DNA from: Flavobacterium sp.
Lineage (GTDB): Bacteria; Bacteroidota; Bacteroidia; Flavobacteriales; Flavobacteriaceae
DNA length: 64,000 nucleotides
Assembly (NCBI RefSeq): GCF_027484705.1
Contig: NZ_JAIXSL010000015.1
Location: 62,001 to 126,000, forward strand
Direction of reading: 5' to 3'
Shown: positions 63,730-64,000 of the stretch, piece by piece
Layout of the letters: every line of letters starts with the position of its first letter
Position numbering within the stretch: position 1 is the stretch's first letter
Translations under genes and position numbers: made by a program
The notes under the pieces: model-generated
What the model was told of the DNA's origin: nothing
What the model saw: the letters and a program-made list of their open reading frames with translations, nothing else
The model's database searches: none

Positions 63730-64000
63730 ATGAATTTAAAAGAATACAAAACCGCAGGCGGCGAAATTATCTTATACAACGGCAACCTGAATACCCAAAA
63801 ATTAGAGCTTCTGGCAGCAGGCTATGGCGATATTTGGCATAGTTCGTTCGAGCAGGGCTATAAAAATGCGTTTCCTGAGATCGCGATTCAGGGTTCGGTG
63901 CTGTTTTGGTATGTGCGTGATTTCGACAATCTCGACGAATGTGTGAGTTGGCGCATCAATCCGAACCATTTCGCAATCAGAAAAACGGCTTGGGAAACTT
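63730..64000 (+). CDS. Unknown protein, possibly glycan-related, 3' end missing
   Basis: An open frame from ATG 63730 runs to the window end (90 complete codons and one base). It begins MNLKEYKTAGGEIILYNGNL and later reads DIWHSSFEQGYKNAF and CVSWRINPNHFAIRKTAWE. Codon use is like that of the neighbours, so it looks real. I do not recognise a family; the WRINPNHFAIRKTAWE stretch resembles the acceptor region of some GT-A transferases, a weak hint. It has its own candidate promoter. Confidence 0.65.
   Translation, partial: MNLKEYKTAGGEIILYNGNLNTQKLELLAAGYGDIWHSSFEQGYKNAFPEIAIQGSVLFWYVRDFDNLDECVSWRINPNHFAIRKTAWET

Noticed and set aside
1..64000. Mobile elements, CRISPR arrays, tRNA and rRNA genes
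   Set aside because: I looked for transposase frames, regularly spaced repeats and RNA gene signatures and saw none.

Overview
The window looks like a chromosomal surface-glycan locus of a member of the Flavobacteriaceae (Bacteroidota). This rests on candidate promoters with the Bacteroidota -7 element TAnnTTTG, the near absence of Shine-Dalgarno sequences, a short lipoprotein Wza, a Wzc kinase with a Tyr-Gly tail, a PHP-type phosphatase, and one intergenic structured element of a kind I remember from flavobacterial genomes. I see no tRNA, rRNA, CRISPR array, transposase or phage gene.

Layout: 63 protein genes, 62 on the + strand and mostly touching or overlapping. (A) 1-9233: end of a PhyH-type oxygenase, glycosyltransferases, a WecB-type epimerase and an EpsG-type polymerase. 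(B) 9235-20731: a NodB-like deacetylase, then a modification block with an FkbH-like protein, an acyl carrier protein, a MaoC dehydratase, an SDR reductase, an MBOAT acyltransferase, an SGNH-like protein, CapA, AsnB, an ATP-grasp ligase and a sugar epimerase. (C) 20741-28547: GT4 enzymes, GDP-L-fucose synthesis (fcl, gmd), a second NodB-like deacetylase and a sugar-transfer ATP-grasp protein. (D) 28537-35672: two initiating phosphoglycosyl transferases, a formyltransferase, a PIG-L deacetylase, an ATP-grasp ligase, a DegT aminotransferase and a membrane-bound UDP-HexNAc 4,6-dehydratase. (E) 35757-41979: export and control, with Wza, Wzc, the PHP phosphatase (the only minus-strand gene) and the Wzm/Wzt ABC transporter. 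(F) 41972-53509: an FkbM methyltransferase, an aminotransferase, WbqC, two related methyltransferases, an epimerase, an ATP-grasp ligase, a phosphoesterase, two tandem beta-propeller glycosidase-like proteins and three GT2 enzymes. (G) 53541-63429: NeuB-NeuC-NeuA nonulosonic acid synthesis with a 2-hydroxyacid dehydrogenase, then a methyltransferase, glycosyltransferases, an acetyltransferase and a GT11 fucosyltransferase, closed by a strong intrinsic terminator. A new unit begins at 63730 and runs off the end.

How the genes fit together (inference): block D starts glycan chains on a lipid carrier and makes 4-amino-4,6-dideoxy sugars. Blocks A, C, F and G supply about 17 glycosyltransferases plus GDP-fucose and a CMP-nonulosonate. 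Blocks B and D decorate sugars with acyl, formyl or amide groups. Block E exports the product under a tyrosine kinase and phosphatase. A Wzy-like polymerase and an ABC exporter occur together, no Wzx flippase is visible, and there are two initiating transferases, so the window may encode more than one glycan. The most promising candidates for undescribed biology are the carrier-protein acylation block (10382-15802) and the WbqC, ATP-grasp and tandem-propeller cassette (44162-50744).
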